Shown piece after piece: positions 41,195 to 48,644 of a stretch of 64,000 bases of DNA (the stretch's first letter is position 1; every line of letters starts with the position of its first letter). Position numbers and translations under genes: made by a program. Source of the DNA: Candidatus Nitrosotenuis uzonensis (GTDB taxonomy: Archaea; Thermoproteota; Nitrososphaeria; Nitrososphaerales; Nitrosopumilaceae); NCBI RefSeq assembly GCF_000723185.1, contig NZ_CBTY010000011.1:101403-165402 (forward strand), read 5' to 3'. Below the pieces are notes generated by a model. That model was not told where the DNA came from. It worked only from the letters and a program-made list of their open reading frames with translations, and did not search any database.

Positions 41195-41557
41195 ATGGGA
41201 GAGTTCGAAGGGTCTAATTTTAATAACATTATACGTCAAATTATAAAAAAATCATTATTTACAGAACGACAAATTGAAATTATTTTAAATCACAAGAATA
41301 TCGAGCAGCTCGAGTTCAACATAAGTAAAGGAGCCTACTTTAGGCAGGTATCTCAGTCAAGGGACAAGCTCATGGGCTTGTTTTATTCCATCATACTGCT
41401 TCGGGGCCTCGGCATATTACTTCCAGATGACATTGATGTGATATCTAGGCTTGCGCAACAGGTTTCTGTGATAAAAGACAGTGATGTTTTTCCAGAAAGA
41501 GAGGAGCAAGTGATGAATGTCATAGACAAACTGGTCAGACAGGCGTGTGGAATGTGA
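41195..41557 (+). CDS. conserved-looking helical protein, unknown
   Basis: A 120-residue protein, probably all helical, without signal peptide or cysteine cluster (one Cys near the end). Segments such as NIIRQIIKKSLFTERQIEIIL and QSRDKLMGLFYSIILLRGLGIL alternate charged and hydrophobic faces and could form a helical bundle or a DNA-binding fold. No family recognised. Its start region holds a perfect palindrome, so it is probably tightly regulated, possibly by itself. The next gene encodes a membrane-anchored winged-helix protein. Confidence 0.65.
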   Translation: MGEFEGSNFNNIIRQIIKKSLFTERQIEIILNHKNIEQLEFNISKGAYFRQVSQSRDKLMGLFYSIILLRGLGILLPDDIDVISRLAQQVSVIKDSDVFPEREEQVMNVIDKLVRQACGM

Positions 41558-41664
41558 TGTATCACATTATTGCTGGCATCCGCTCTATCTAGATAGTGAT
41601 TAGTGATGATGCACATGTTGACTCAAAGTGTGAAATTATGTTGTCCAATCACAATAAATCACAA
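41551..41664. promoter_or_regulatory. cluster of GTGAT/ATCAC elements
   Basis: AATGTGAT-GT-ATCACATT (41551-41568) is a perfect inverted repeat over the preceding stop codon; AGTGAT occurs at 41595-41600 and 41602-41607; AATCACAA occurs twice (41647-41654, 41657-41664), exactly 10 bases apart. CTATCTAGATAG (41585-41596) is a further palindrome. The cluster lies in the 126-base gap before the winged-helix gene. Confidence 0.5.
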
Positions 41665-41683
41665 CATTTGTTCTCATTAAGTG

Positions 41684-42241
41684 ATGCTAATCGAGATTCC
41701 TGACCCACAAATCATAGCTAGTGTGATTATCGCATTCGTGGTTGGTATATTCGGTATGACAATTTACAACAAAATCAGGTCATTTTCGGCCCAGAAAGGT
41801 ATGGATCCTTCATATTTGTCACGCCTAGAGTATTATGAGAGGCAGTTAATCGACATGAAAATACGCATGGATGCACTTGATTTGGAAGAGACTAAGGTTC
41901 CTGCACCAGTAATCGAGAAAGTTGAGGCCGTTTTGGAGAAAAAGGTAGAGGAGCCGGTAAGAAAAGAGCCTGAAAGGCCGGTTTCAAAGCCAAGAATGCC
42001 CAATATGGACTTTAACGGCATAGCAGAACATGTGTTAGGATTAATCACAACCAAGGAAATGACGTCACGTGACATCCAAATCACAATAGGTCGAAGCCGT
42101 GAACACACATCTAGACTGATGAAGCGGCTTTTTGAGGATGGTTTGGTGGAAAGAAATACAAAAAAGAAACCATTCACTTACAAGATTACGGAAAAAGGCC
42201 GGGCCAGATTAGGAAACCTGGAATCGCCAATTACGGCCTAA
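41684..42241 (+). CDS. membrane-anchored winged-helix protein
   Basis: A 185-residue protein: one N-terminal membrane helix (about 7-28, IIASVIIAFVVGIFGMTIY), a coiled-coil/acidic-Pro linker (about 45-105, many KVEEPV- and EKPERP-like stretches) and a C-terminal winged helix (about 110-180, with MTSRDIQITIGRSREHTSRLMKRLFEDGLV and the wing KKKPFTYKITEKGRARLG). It can therefore tether DNA or regulate genes from the membrane. ATG at 41684 is preferred; a GTG directly before it is possible. The upstream GTGAT cluster may be its own binding region. Same design as the C-terminus of the 8033 gene. Confidence 0.75.
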   Translation: MLIEIPDPQIIASVIIAFVVGIFGMTIYNKIRSFSAQKGMDPSYLSRLEYYERQLIDMKIRMDALDLEETKVPAPVIEKVEAVLEKKVEEPVRKEPERPVSKPRMPNMDFNGIAEHVLGLITTKEMTSRDIQITIGRSREHTSRLMKRLFEDGLVERNTKKKPFTYKITEKGRARLGNLESPITA

Positions 42242-42299
42242 GTCTACTGATATTTTTCGATCTGTTTTTCTGGATCAGTATGGTAAATTCTGGCCAGAC

Positions 42300-42362
42300 G
42301 GTACTAAAATCTTATAATTTAATAATCTATAAAATATTAAATATCTTGAATTAATAAATTAA
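42300..42362. other. AT-rich tract next to the origin region
   Basis: About 60 bases that are roughly 90 percent A+T (TTATAATTTAATAATC, AATATTAAATATCTTG, AATTAATAAATTAATTATG). It contains the AbrB gene promoter; it could also serve as an easily melted element 0.6 kb from the ORB-like repeats. Confidence 0.45.
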
Positions 42363-42364
42363 TT

Positions 42365-42523
42365 ATGCTAACAGAAAATGATGAGTTGGTAAAGATCACA
42401 GCAGTAGGCACAATCTCAATACCAAAGCAATTCCGTAAATACCTTGGTATACAGAAGGGTGACTATGTCAAAATCAGTTTGCAGGGCGATTCGCTAGTTG
42501 TTAGGCGGGCGACTATATCCTAG
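42365..42523 (+). CDS. AbrB/MazE-type DNA-binding protein
   Basis: A 52-residue protein, MLTENDELVKITAVGTISIP followed by KQFRKYLGIQKGDYVKIS and a short strand-rich end. This is the swapped-hairpin AbrB fold: V-T-x-V/K-G-x-I-x-I-P-K-x-x-R-x-x-L-G-I-x-x-G-D. Such proteins are dimeric transcription regulators or antitoxins. No toxin gene is adjacent, so a chromosomal regulator is more likely. The stop overlaps the convergent winged-helix gene by four bases. Confidence 0.85.
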   Translation: MLTENDELVKITAVGTISIPKQFRKYLGIQKGDYVKISLQGDSLVVRRATIS

Positions 42524-42906
42524 TCTGCTCTCTGTGGGATTTTTACCAGTTGGTATACCCATTCTCTACCGTTACGCAGCCTGTTAATCCTACCCTTGGT
42601 GTTAAACCTGGCCAAATAAGTCGAAATTATGCTTAGTTTTACAGGTTCGTTATACTCGTCTTCGTATTTTTCCAGTATTTCTGTAGAGGTAAACTTGCCC
42701 ATAGGGAAGTATTTGTCTACTATGTGCCATATTTTGGCACCTACAGAATCCAGTTGTGGTGCCTCCTCCTGATCCTCAATATTCATCAAATCCATTAACT
42801 CGAATATCTTGAGAACTTTATCTCTAGTGATATTGCCTTCTATGTTAAAGTTGTATTTGGCACCATCTGTATCCTCCAAATCTATCCGTATCCTTTTCTT
42901 GGCCAT
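42520..42906 (-). CDS. origin-adjacent winged-helix-like protein, unknown
   Basis: A 128-residue protein not assigned to a family. The N-terminus (MAKKRIRIDLEDTDGAKYNF) is basic and strand-forming; the C-terminal part (about 55-120) looks like a winged helix: VGAKIWHIVDKYFPMGKFTS, TEILEKYEDEYNEP, a recognition-like helix LSIISTYLARFNTKGRI and a wing RLRNGREWVYQLV. It reads away from the origin-like region; its promoter lies among the GTTAAC palindromes, so it may bind them. A replication or partition role is an inference from position only. Confidence 0.7.
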   Translation of the reverse strand: MAKKRIRIDLEDTDGAKYNFNIEGNITRDKVLKIFELMDLMNIEDQEEAPQLDSVGAKIWHIVDKYFPMGKFTSTEILEKYEDEYNEPVKLSIISTYLARFNTKGRINRLRNGREWVYQLVKIPQRAD

Positions 42907-43004
42907 TGTGATCGATCGTGTTAACTAGTTAACAGTTGAATTGATCCGATGATAATTGTTAACCAGTTGAGTTGTTAACATTGACTGCGTGGCTCACGCC
43001 TAAC

Positions 43005-43104
43005 CGTTTTTAGGCTATTAACAATTACACCCACCTGAAAAACCCATATTAATTAGATTTCGTGCCTAGAGTGGAAATAAAGGGGTTGTTTTTAGGCTAT
43101 TAAC
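43005..43104 (+). repeat. 18-base direct repeat in the origin region
   Basis: GTTTTTAGGCTATTAACA occurs exactly at 43005-43022 and 43087-43104. The first copy also forms the inverted repeat GCCTAA/TTAGGC with 42997-43002. A 12-base part, CCGTTTTTAGGC, is also found at 11048-11059 upstream of CdvB. Confidence 0.85.
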
Positions 43105-43147
43105 ACTGTTAATATCGATCTTCACGCCTAGAGTGGAAATAAAGGGG
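43063..43147 (+). repeat. two exact ORB-like elements
   Basis: A 23-base sequence from GCCTAGAG to AAAGGGGT is identical at 43063-43085 and 43125-43147. It contains GTGGAAA and a G-run as in known origin recognition boxes bound by Orc1/Cdc6, whose gene starts 550 bases downstream. Same orientation in both copies. Confidence 0.8.
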
Positions 43148-43372
43148 TCAAATTCGGGTTTTTCCTACCCAATCTTAACATAAACTTAACAGTTTGTGAA
43201 TAAACACACCCCCCATCTTTAACTAGAGACACACCTATACTTCCACTGTTCCTCTTTTCAAAATTTTTTTTAAAAAAGAAAATGAAATGAATGATTAGGT
43301 ATAGGTTGTTATCAAAAACTAACATAATGATTGGAAATTATGGTGTCTCTCTATCTTTTAATGAGGGGTGTG

Positions 43373-43684
43373 ATGGTTTTTCACATGCAGAAGGTAAACA
43401 AAGAAAAACATCAAGCGGCCCTGGAAGAAAAGATAAGAGAATTAGAATTGGAAGGATGGCGTGTTGTTAATCTACATGGAAAGTCACCTGATGCAATAGC
43501 AGTAAAGGATGACCGTATTGTTGCAGTTGAGATCCTAAAAAAAATAAAAACTGAGAGAAAGAACCCAGAGCTGGCCAAAAAGAAAGGCAAGTTCAAATGG
43601 ACATTTGCAGGCGGGTTTACACTTACTAGTAAAAGGTCAAATTATGATATGTTTGATGATGTTATCTTTGGTTTCTACAAATAG
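43373..43684 (+). CDS. origin-adjacent nuclease-fold-like protein, unknown
   Basis: A 103-residue basic protein between the origin and orc1. GAGGGG sits just before the ATG at 43373; other in-frame starts exist at 43340, 43361 and 43385. A helix (HQAALEEKIRELELEGWRV) is followed by VVNLHGKSPDAIAVKDDRIVAVEILKK, which resembles the PD-x(n)-(D/E)-x-K core of restriction-endonuclease-like folds (PD, then Glu in VAVEI), although the usual Lys two residues after Glu is replaced by Leu, with Lys next. A catalytic role is doubtful; DNA binding is plausible. It ends 12 bases before orc1, so the two are cotranscribed. Confidence 0.65.
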   Translation: MVFHMQKVNKEKHQAALEEKIRELELEGWRVVNLHGKSPDAIAVKDDRIVAVEILKKIKTERKNPELAKKKGKFKWTFAGGFTLTSKRSNYDMFDDVIFGFYK

Positions 43685-43696
43685 GTGTGGGAGTAA

Positions 43697-44896
43697 TTGA
43701 GTAACGATCCGGTTGACAAATTATTGGATAACGCAATACAAGGAAACTCACTACTCAAGGATAGAAGCGTCCTGCAGACAAAATTCGAGCCTGAAGTAAT
43801 TTTGCATAGGGATGCAGAGCTAGCCAAGGTAACCCAAGCACTATTACCGATATTGAAGGGAAGTAGGCCATCAAACCTGCTAATATATGGCAAACCAGGA
43901 ACGGGCAAGACCTTGGTAGTTTCCAAAGTACTCTCAAAAATAGAAAAAAAAGTCCAAGACAGCAAATTTCCAATCAAATTCATCTATGCAAACGCCAAAG
44001 ACGAGACTACGATTTACGGTCTGCTGGTTCACCTTGGCTCAAAACTAGGTATAGAATTACCCACGACAGGCCTATCAATTAGCATCGTATTCACTAAAAT
44101 CATAGATACCATAAAACACAATTCCATAAACGCCATATTCGTAGTCGACGAGATAGACTATCTGGCCGAGCTTGCATCAAAGACAGGAAAGGACATACTT
44201 TACAATCTTACAAGGGCAAACGAGAGGCTCAAAGAGGGGGGTTCATTGACCCTTATCGGCATATCAAATCTACTTACCTTCAAGGAACGTCTGGATCCTA
44301 GAGTAATCAGTAGCCTCAGCGAGGAGGAGGTGGTCTTTACCAATTATTCAGTTGATCAGATAAAACAGATTCTTGCGGAGAGAATCAAGTCTGCCTTCAT
44401 AAAAGATGCGGTAGGCGAAGCGGCCCTAAATCTCTGCGCCGCACTGGCAGGCCAAGAGCACGGCGACGCAAGAAGGGCCATCGATCTGCTGCGTGTTGCA
44501 GGCGAGCTGGCAGAACGAGAACAGGCAAATCACGTGACAGAAGAACACATCCGACGAGCAGCACAGAAAATGGAGGAGGACAAGGAATTCACAGCACTCA
44601 ACTCATACCCACTGCATGAAAAGCTGCTAATAGTTGCAGTGATGAGGAGCAACGGTGCCGCAACGGGCGAGGTATATCACACATACAAGGAGCTCTGCAA
44701 AACGATAAGACAGAAGGAGGTAACCCAAAGAAGGGCCACTCAGATACTAAGCGATATTGAGCTCTCTGGACTTATCACAGGAAAGATCATCCATCAAGGT
44801 ATGCATGGAAGGACGAAAAAATACAACCTTACAATCCAACCTGAAACCGTCAAGAAGGCGTTTCAGAATGACATAATTTTAGCAGATATACTCTAA
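43697..44896 (+). CDS. cdc6: Orc1/Cdc6 replication initiator
   Basis: Binds origin recognition boxes and loads the MCM helicase. The 399-residue AAA+ protein starts at TTG 43697, after a purine-rich GGTGTGGGAG. Walker A is YGKPGTGKTLV (about residues 64-74), Walker B is VVDEIDYLAE (about 148-157), sensor 1 lies in LIGISNLLTF and sensor 2 in GDARRAIDLLRVA (about 256-268). The C-terminal winged helix (about 310-399) includes the recognition part VTQRRATQILSDIELSGLI. It converges with DP1 (4-base overlap). Its position next to the ORB-like repeats fits the common archaeal arrangement. Confidence 0.96.
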   Translation: MSNDPVDKLLDNAIQGNSLLKDRSVLQTKFEPEVILHRDAELAKVTQALLPILKGSRPSNLLIYGKPGTGKTLVVSKVLSKIEKKVQDSKFPIKFIYANAKDETTIYGLLVHLGSKLGIELPTTGLSISIVFTKIIDTIKHNSINAIFVVDEIDYLAELASKTGKDILYNLTRANERLKEGGSLTLIGISNLLTFKERLDPRVISSLSEEEVVFTNYSVDQIKQILAERIKSAFIKDAVGEAALNLCAALAGQEHGDARRAIDLLRVAGELAEREQANHVTEEHIRRAAQKMEEDKEFTALNSYPLHEKLLIVAVMRSNGAATGEVYHTYKELCKTIRQKEVTQRRATQILSDIELSGLITGKIIHQGMHGRTKKYNLTIQPETVKKAFQNDIILADIL

Positions 44897-46323
44897 ATTG
44901 CCTTTGGTACAAAATCCTTGGTGTAGACCTTGAACGTCTTTAGATTGACCAAAACCGCAACTGCCGACGTTGGAGTTACTCCTACCCCAGCCTGAAATGG
45001 AGTCTGTGACTGCCAAGCACCAGAGTTTACAAGTAACACGCCCCTGTACAAATCCAATCCTATTACATGAACGTGTCCTGTGTGAAAGATATCGGGCACA
45101 TCATCTATTACCATCAAATCCTCAAGCTCAGGCGCAATCGGAGTTTGTGCCCCGTAAATTGGGCTCAGATGCCTTGCCTTCAGAAGATACTGCATGACCT
45201 TTGCAGGATTATCGTAGCTAAGACCCGGGGTTGTCTTTACTATGTCATCTATACTCTGTCCGTGGAATATGAGCACTTTGACACCGTTTAGCGAGATCAT
45301 TGCAGGGTTGCCAACCATGAAAAAGTTCCTGCGGCCCCACATATCATGACTGTATTTTGCTGGTATTGCAGGCTGTGGTAGCGCGCGCCTACCAGGATCG
45401 TGATTTCCAGGCGAAACGAACACTTTGATGTGTTTTGGTATCTTATCAAGCGCCTCAAAGAGCATCTTCATCTGAGTTGCCGTATCTGGAGCCACAAGCT
45501 CTTTATCCTGATTAGGATAGATACCTACGCCGTCGATAACATCCCCACCAATAACTACGAATCTTACTTTGCGCGCTATGGGGTCTTGGCTTGAAAGCCA
45601 CGAGATCATCTCGGAGAACTCTCTTTCCATAAAATACTTGCTACCTATATGCATGTCTGACAAAAACAATGCATAAGCCTCAGTCCTTGAGCGGTTGGGT
45701 GCATGATCGGGGATATCTGGCAATATTATATCCTTGACGATAAAGCCGCCATTCTTACTTGCCACTATTTTTTCCATGACAAACTGGTCCATGAGCAATG
45801 AAGCTGCGACATCTTTTAGATTCTCATCTAACACTATAGTTTCAATTAGACCCGTGTTGTCCTCAAGCGTGATTCTGGTTACATTTCTATCCGTTTTTCT
45901 ATCTGTAACAAGCCCGCATACGTAGACCTCGTCCTTTGATTTGACAGACATGACTGCAGAGATCTGCTTTAGCATCTTTGATTCAGGCCTGTTCGAGACT
46001 ATTTTCTTTAATTTCGAAAACCTGCTGGCAAAAAGGGCGTTAAATCCTGCAACGCCTTCGGCAGAGGCAATTTTGGGCGTGGGATCAAAGATAATCTCAT
46101 GGTCAGAATCAATCACTTCGTCCTCAGATATGCCCAAAAATACTTCCAAATCCTTTTGTGAGATAAGATAGAGCCGCTGCTTTTCCTTCTCTCTAACTAC
46201 CTGCTTGATTATGTTTTCCAAATCCTTGACATCAATCTGCTCTAAAACCTTGAGTGCATCTGGATGAATTTGGAATCCCTTGTTTAAGGCAAAATCAAGC
46301 GCAGCCCCTACATCTTTTATCAT
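44893..46323 (-). CDS. polB: DNA polymerase D small subunit DP1
   Basis: Proofreading 3'-5' exonuclease subunit of PolD. The 476-residue protein has an N-terminal helical domain, an OB fold (about 115-190, with VCGLVTDRKTDRNVTRITLEDNTG) and an active-looking calcineurin-type phosphoesterase domain: LSDMHIGS, VIGGDVIDGVG, SPGNHDPGR, FHGQSIDD and TGHVHVIG. All metal ligands are present, unlike eukaryotic B-subunits. It converges with orc1 and lies about 4.5 kb from DP2. The divergent SpoIIM-type gene starts 101 bases upstream. Confidence 0.96.
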   Translation of the reverse strand: MIKDVGAALDFALNKGFQIHPDALKVLEQIDVKDLENIIKQVVREKEKQRLYLISQKDLEVFLGISEDEVIDSDHEIIFDPTPKIASAEGVAGFNALFASRFSKLKKIVSNRPESKMLKQISAVMSVKSKDEVYVCGLVTDRKTDRNVTRITLEDNTGLIETIVLDENLKDVAASLLMDQFVMEKIVASKNGGFIVKDIILPDIPDHAPNRSRTEAYALFLSDMHIGSKYFMEREFSEMISWLSSQDPIARKVRFVVIGGDVIDGVGIYPNQDKELVAPDTATQMKMLFEALDKIPKHIKVFVSPGNHDPGRRALPQPAIPAKYSHDMWGRRNFFMVGNPAMISLNGVKVLIFHGQSIDDIVKTTPGLSYDNPAKVMQYLLKARHLSPIYGAQTPIAPELEDLMVIDDVPDIFHTGHVHVIGLDLYRGVLLVNSGAWQSQTPFQAGVGVTPTSAVAVLVNLKTFKVYTKDFVPKAI

Positions 46324-46424
46324 AACACAAAATCACTCAAACAAGTTTTAATTAAATCTGTAGCAGTGTTTTACCCTGCTGATTTTCTTCCAAGCAACAG
46401 ACTCAAATAAGCTAAACCAAGAGC

Positions 46425-46979
46425 GTGGATGTGCTAAAGAAAAGAATACTGTATTTTTTTGTATTCCTAGGTGTCTTTTCAGCAGCCTTTTCGCTCGGTG
46501 CAGAGATGGAGGTTCCTGAAGAAGAAGCACAGATCTTTCTGGACGAATTCAACAAACTCCTGACTGCACTACAGACAGGCAACTTTGGATTTGAGATCTT
46601 CATGCACAATACTGAGATCGCACTTGCAATGTTTATACCAGGATTTGGAATCGGGTGGGGGATTTTCTCAGCGTTTTCTACAGGCTTTGCCTTTGCGGCG
46701 CTTGCAACCACTGCACCGTTTCTGGCCCAAATCCCGCCCCTTGCCCTGATCTTTGCTACTCCGTTTGGAATAATGGAGCTTGCTGCATACTCGATTGCAA
46801 TGTCGCGCAGCTTTCTGCTAATATTGGGCCTTTTCAAGAAAATGCCAATCAGGCAGCAGATAAAACCACTTCTAATTGAAATCGGAATAGTGGTTGGACT
46901 TTTGCTTGCAGGAGGAATAATCGAGGCGTACATGATTGAGACCTTCTCCGAATCTAACGGCCCACTCAGGATAAATTAG
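46425..46979 (+). CDS. stage II sporulation protein M-like membrane protein
   Basis: A 184-residue membrane protein with GTG start and about four to five hydrophobic segments. The region NTEIALAMFIPGFGIGWGIFSAFSTG and the later PFGIMELAAYSIAMSRSF match the SpoIIM/DUF95 family, which is widespread in archaea where sporulation does not occur; role unknown, possibly membrane remodelling or peptidase partner. The sequence between the first and second helix (EVPEEEAQIFLDEFNKL) is acidic and probably extracellular. Confidence 0.8.
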   Translation: MDVLKKRILYFFVFLGVFSAAFSLGAEMEVPEEEAQIFLDEFNKLLTALQTGNFGFEIFMHNTEIALAMFIPGFGIGWGIFSAFSTGFAFAALATTAPFLAQIPPLALIFATPFGIMELAAYSIAMSRSFLLILGLFKKMPIRQQIKPLLIEIGIVVGLLLAGGIIEAYMIETFSESNGPLRIN

Positions 46980-47066
46980 GCGTAATTCTGCCTTGATAAA
47001 ATTTAGCAGATTGGACAAAAATAATTTGGTAGTAATCTATAAACAAAATCACATCATCAATATATT

Positions 47067-47942
47067 GTGAAATTATATCTTATCGCAACACTGTTTTTAA
47101 TAAGCATGGCAGTGATTCTGTCGTACCAGCCGGCAGAGGCGCAGATTGCTGCAAATAAAGCATACTCACTTACAGGCAACGGCTTTGCGGTCTCTGAACG
47201 GTCTATCACCGATACTAACATTGAGCTCATTTTCACATCAGGACAGAAGAAAACAAATGTAGATCTTTCATTATCTAGCATGCTGTTTGCCACTGACGGA
47301 AAAGAAATGACCATCTCAGGATTTAGTGGCACGGCGCTGCGGAACGGGCAAATAATCACGATAAGCTCTACTGCAACTGGTACCGATGGAAAACAATACT
47401 CACTCAAGGCACTTGGAAGGCTTGTCGGTAAAACCACAACAGACTCGATATACACCATATCTGGAACTCTTACTGATCCTTCTAGAAAATCAACAAAGCT
47501 CTTTTACACTGCAATGATCTCCGAATTTGCAATCGCTCCAACCCAGACTACGCAGAAATCAGACGTGGTCGTAAAAATATTGAAGGGAGCTGCAAACCCA
47601 GAAGATCGGACCTACGTAGACCAACAAGCTGGATTCAGTTTTAGATATCTCTCAGAGGATAGATTGACAATACCTCCTGGAACCAAGATCACGTTCATAA
47701 ACGAGGATACACAATCACATTCGCTGGAAAGTGGCACTGCCAATTACAACTCAAGAAAAAAGACGTTTACTTCGGATGGCAAGATCTCAAGTAGTGAAAT
47801 CCTACCGGGAAGATCGTGGACAGTAACATTTGATGAACAGGGATTTTACAGGCTATTTGATAAAAAATACCAATGGATAGACATGACGATCTTCGTTATT
47901 GATAGCTCCAAGGTCCAGTCTCCAAAGACCCAGATTAACTAG
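47067..47942 (+). CDS. secreted protein with a degenerate cupredoxin-like domain
   Basis: A 291-residue exported protein, GTG start, signal peptide about residues 1-24 (YLIATLFLISMAVILSYQPAEA). The N-terminal half is a beta domain (about 30-165). The C-terminal part (about 185-285) reads IPPGTKITFINEDTQSHSLESG, then EILPGRSWTVTFDEQGFYRLFDKKYQWIDMTIFV, the layout of a plastocyanin-like domain. The first His ligand is present, but the Cys and second His expected in the G-x-Y...C...H...M loop are missing, so it cannot form a normal type 1 copper site. Likely extracellular; a structural or binding role is inferred. Confidence 0.72.
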   Translation: MKLYLIATLFLISMAVILSYQPAEAQIAANKAYSLTGNGFAVSERSITDTNIELIFTSGQKKTNVDLSLSSMLFATDGKEMTISGFSGTALRNGQIITISSTATGTDGKQYSLKALGRLVGKTTTDSIYTISGTLTDPSRKSTKLFYTAMISEFAIAPTQTTQKSDVVVKILKGAANPEDRTYVDQQAGFSFRYLSEDRLTIPPGTKITFINEDTQSHSLESGTANYNSRKKTFTSDGKISSSEILPGRSWTVTFDEQGFYRLFDKKYQWIDMTIFVIDSSKVQSPKTQIN

Positions 47943-48643
47943 TCTTTGAAATTGATGTATGATTCCAACTTCGTCTGATTAATGACCATCACAGACAGAT
48001 CCGAAAACTCTCTTCCCTCTAGCTCTTGGACGGTACCAACAAACTCGGTTTCTTTTTCAGTGGTCAAAAACTCGTAGACATGCACTTTTAATCTCGATGT
48101 GTCAAAGCCGTTTCTTTTCAAGTATTTTGCAATTTCTGATTGCATAAAGTGTTTTTCCGGCATCCTTGGCCATGGTCTTGGAACCAACACAACACTGTAC
48201 CCGTCAATTAACGCCTTCTGGAGATCGAGTTTTTTGTCCTCAATCGACGTGGTTACATGCATGGTTATCACTCTGGACTTGTCAAGTGGAACCTGAGATC
48301 TTGCCGCCGCCACCTGCACGGCACTAACTCCTGGAACTATCTGGATCTTGCCGAAAATCTCAACTAACCTGTCGACCACTTCGGATTCTGAGAAATTAAC
48401 ATCGCCTGTAAACGGAATTACCAGCTTCTTTTCCCCCAGATTTCTTGCAACCTTCTGGTATGTGTCCTCCTGATCCTTCATAGTCACCTCATAGACTTCC
48501 TTTCCACCAAGGAGCGACTCTATTGTTTTGAGTGTATACTTGTAACCTATGACAACATCGCAATTTTGTATAATGTCTTTTACAATTTCTGTCACATACT
48601 TGCTGGATCCAGGTCCGACGCCAACGGCAAAAACATTTGTCAA
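47939..48643 (-). CDS. cbiE: cobalt-precorrin C5-methyltransferase, CbiE-like
   Basis: A tetrapyrrole methylase of cobalamin synthesis. The 234-residue protein has the N-terminal VFAVGVGPGSSKYVT (SAM site), VIGYKYTLKTIESLL, the second SAM region VIPFTGDVNFSESEVVDRLVEI with VPGVSAVQVAAARSQVPL, and a C-terminal VYEFLTTEKETEFVGTVQEL. The overall pattern fits CbiE (C5) rather than the C20 or C17 enzymes. No other cob genes are in the window. Convergent with the cupredoxin-like gene (4-base overlap) and adjacent to the unknown 48645 gene. Confidence 0.82.
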   Translation of the reverse strand: MTNVFAVGVGPGSSKYVTEIVKDIIQNCDVVIGYKYTLKTIESLLGGKEVYEVTMKDQEDTYQKVARNLGEKKLVIPFTGDVNFSESEVVDRLVEIFGKIQIVPGVSAVQVAAARSQVPLDKSRVITMHVTTSIEDKKLDLQKALIDGYSVVLVPRPWPRMPEKHFMQSEIAKYLKRNGFDTSRLKVHVYEFLTTEKETEFVGTVQELEGREFSDLSVMVINQTKLESYINFKD

Positions 48644-48644
48644 T

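Larger units (their letters stand above)
42907..43330. other. putative replication origin
   Basis: Non-coding, repeat-rich region next to orc1/cdc6. AGAGTGGAAATAAAGGGG, within a 23-base exact repeat at 43063-43085 and 43125-43147 (period 62), resembles the archaeal origin recognition box (core CAGTGGAAAC...GGGG). An inverted ORB-like copy is read on the minus strand at 43251-43231 (GGAACAGTGGAAGTATAGG). An 18-base repeat GTTTTTAGGCTATTAACA is at 43005-43022 and 43087-43104. TGTTAACTAGTTAACA (42919-42934) is a perfect palindrome, with more GTTAAC copies to 42978. A T/A-rich tract at 43257-43290 could be the unwinding element. Confidence 0.8.

Noticed and set aside
41603-41680. C/D box sRNA
   Set aside because: A GTGATGA box-like sequence is present, but no convincing CTGA D boxes at the right spacing were found.
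42365-42523. Toxin-antitoxin system around the AbrB-like gene
   Set aside because: No toxin-like frame is adjacent; the neighbour is a convergent winged-helix-like gene.
43005-43147. CRISPR array
   Set aside because: The repeats are present only twice each, have different lengths and uneven spacing; they fit origin elements instead.
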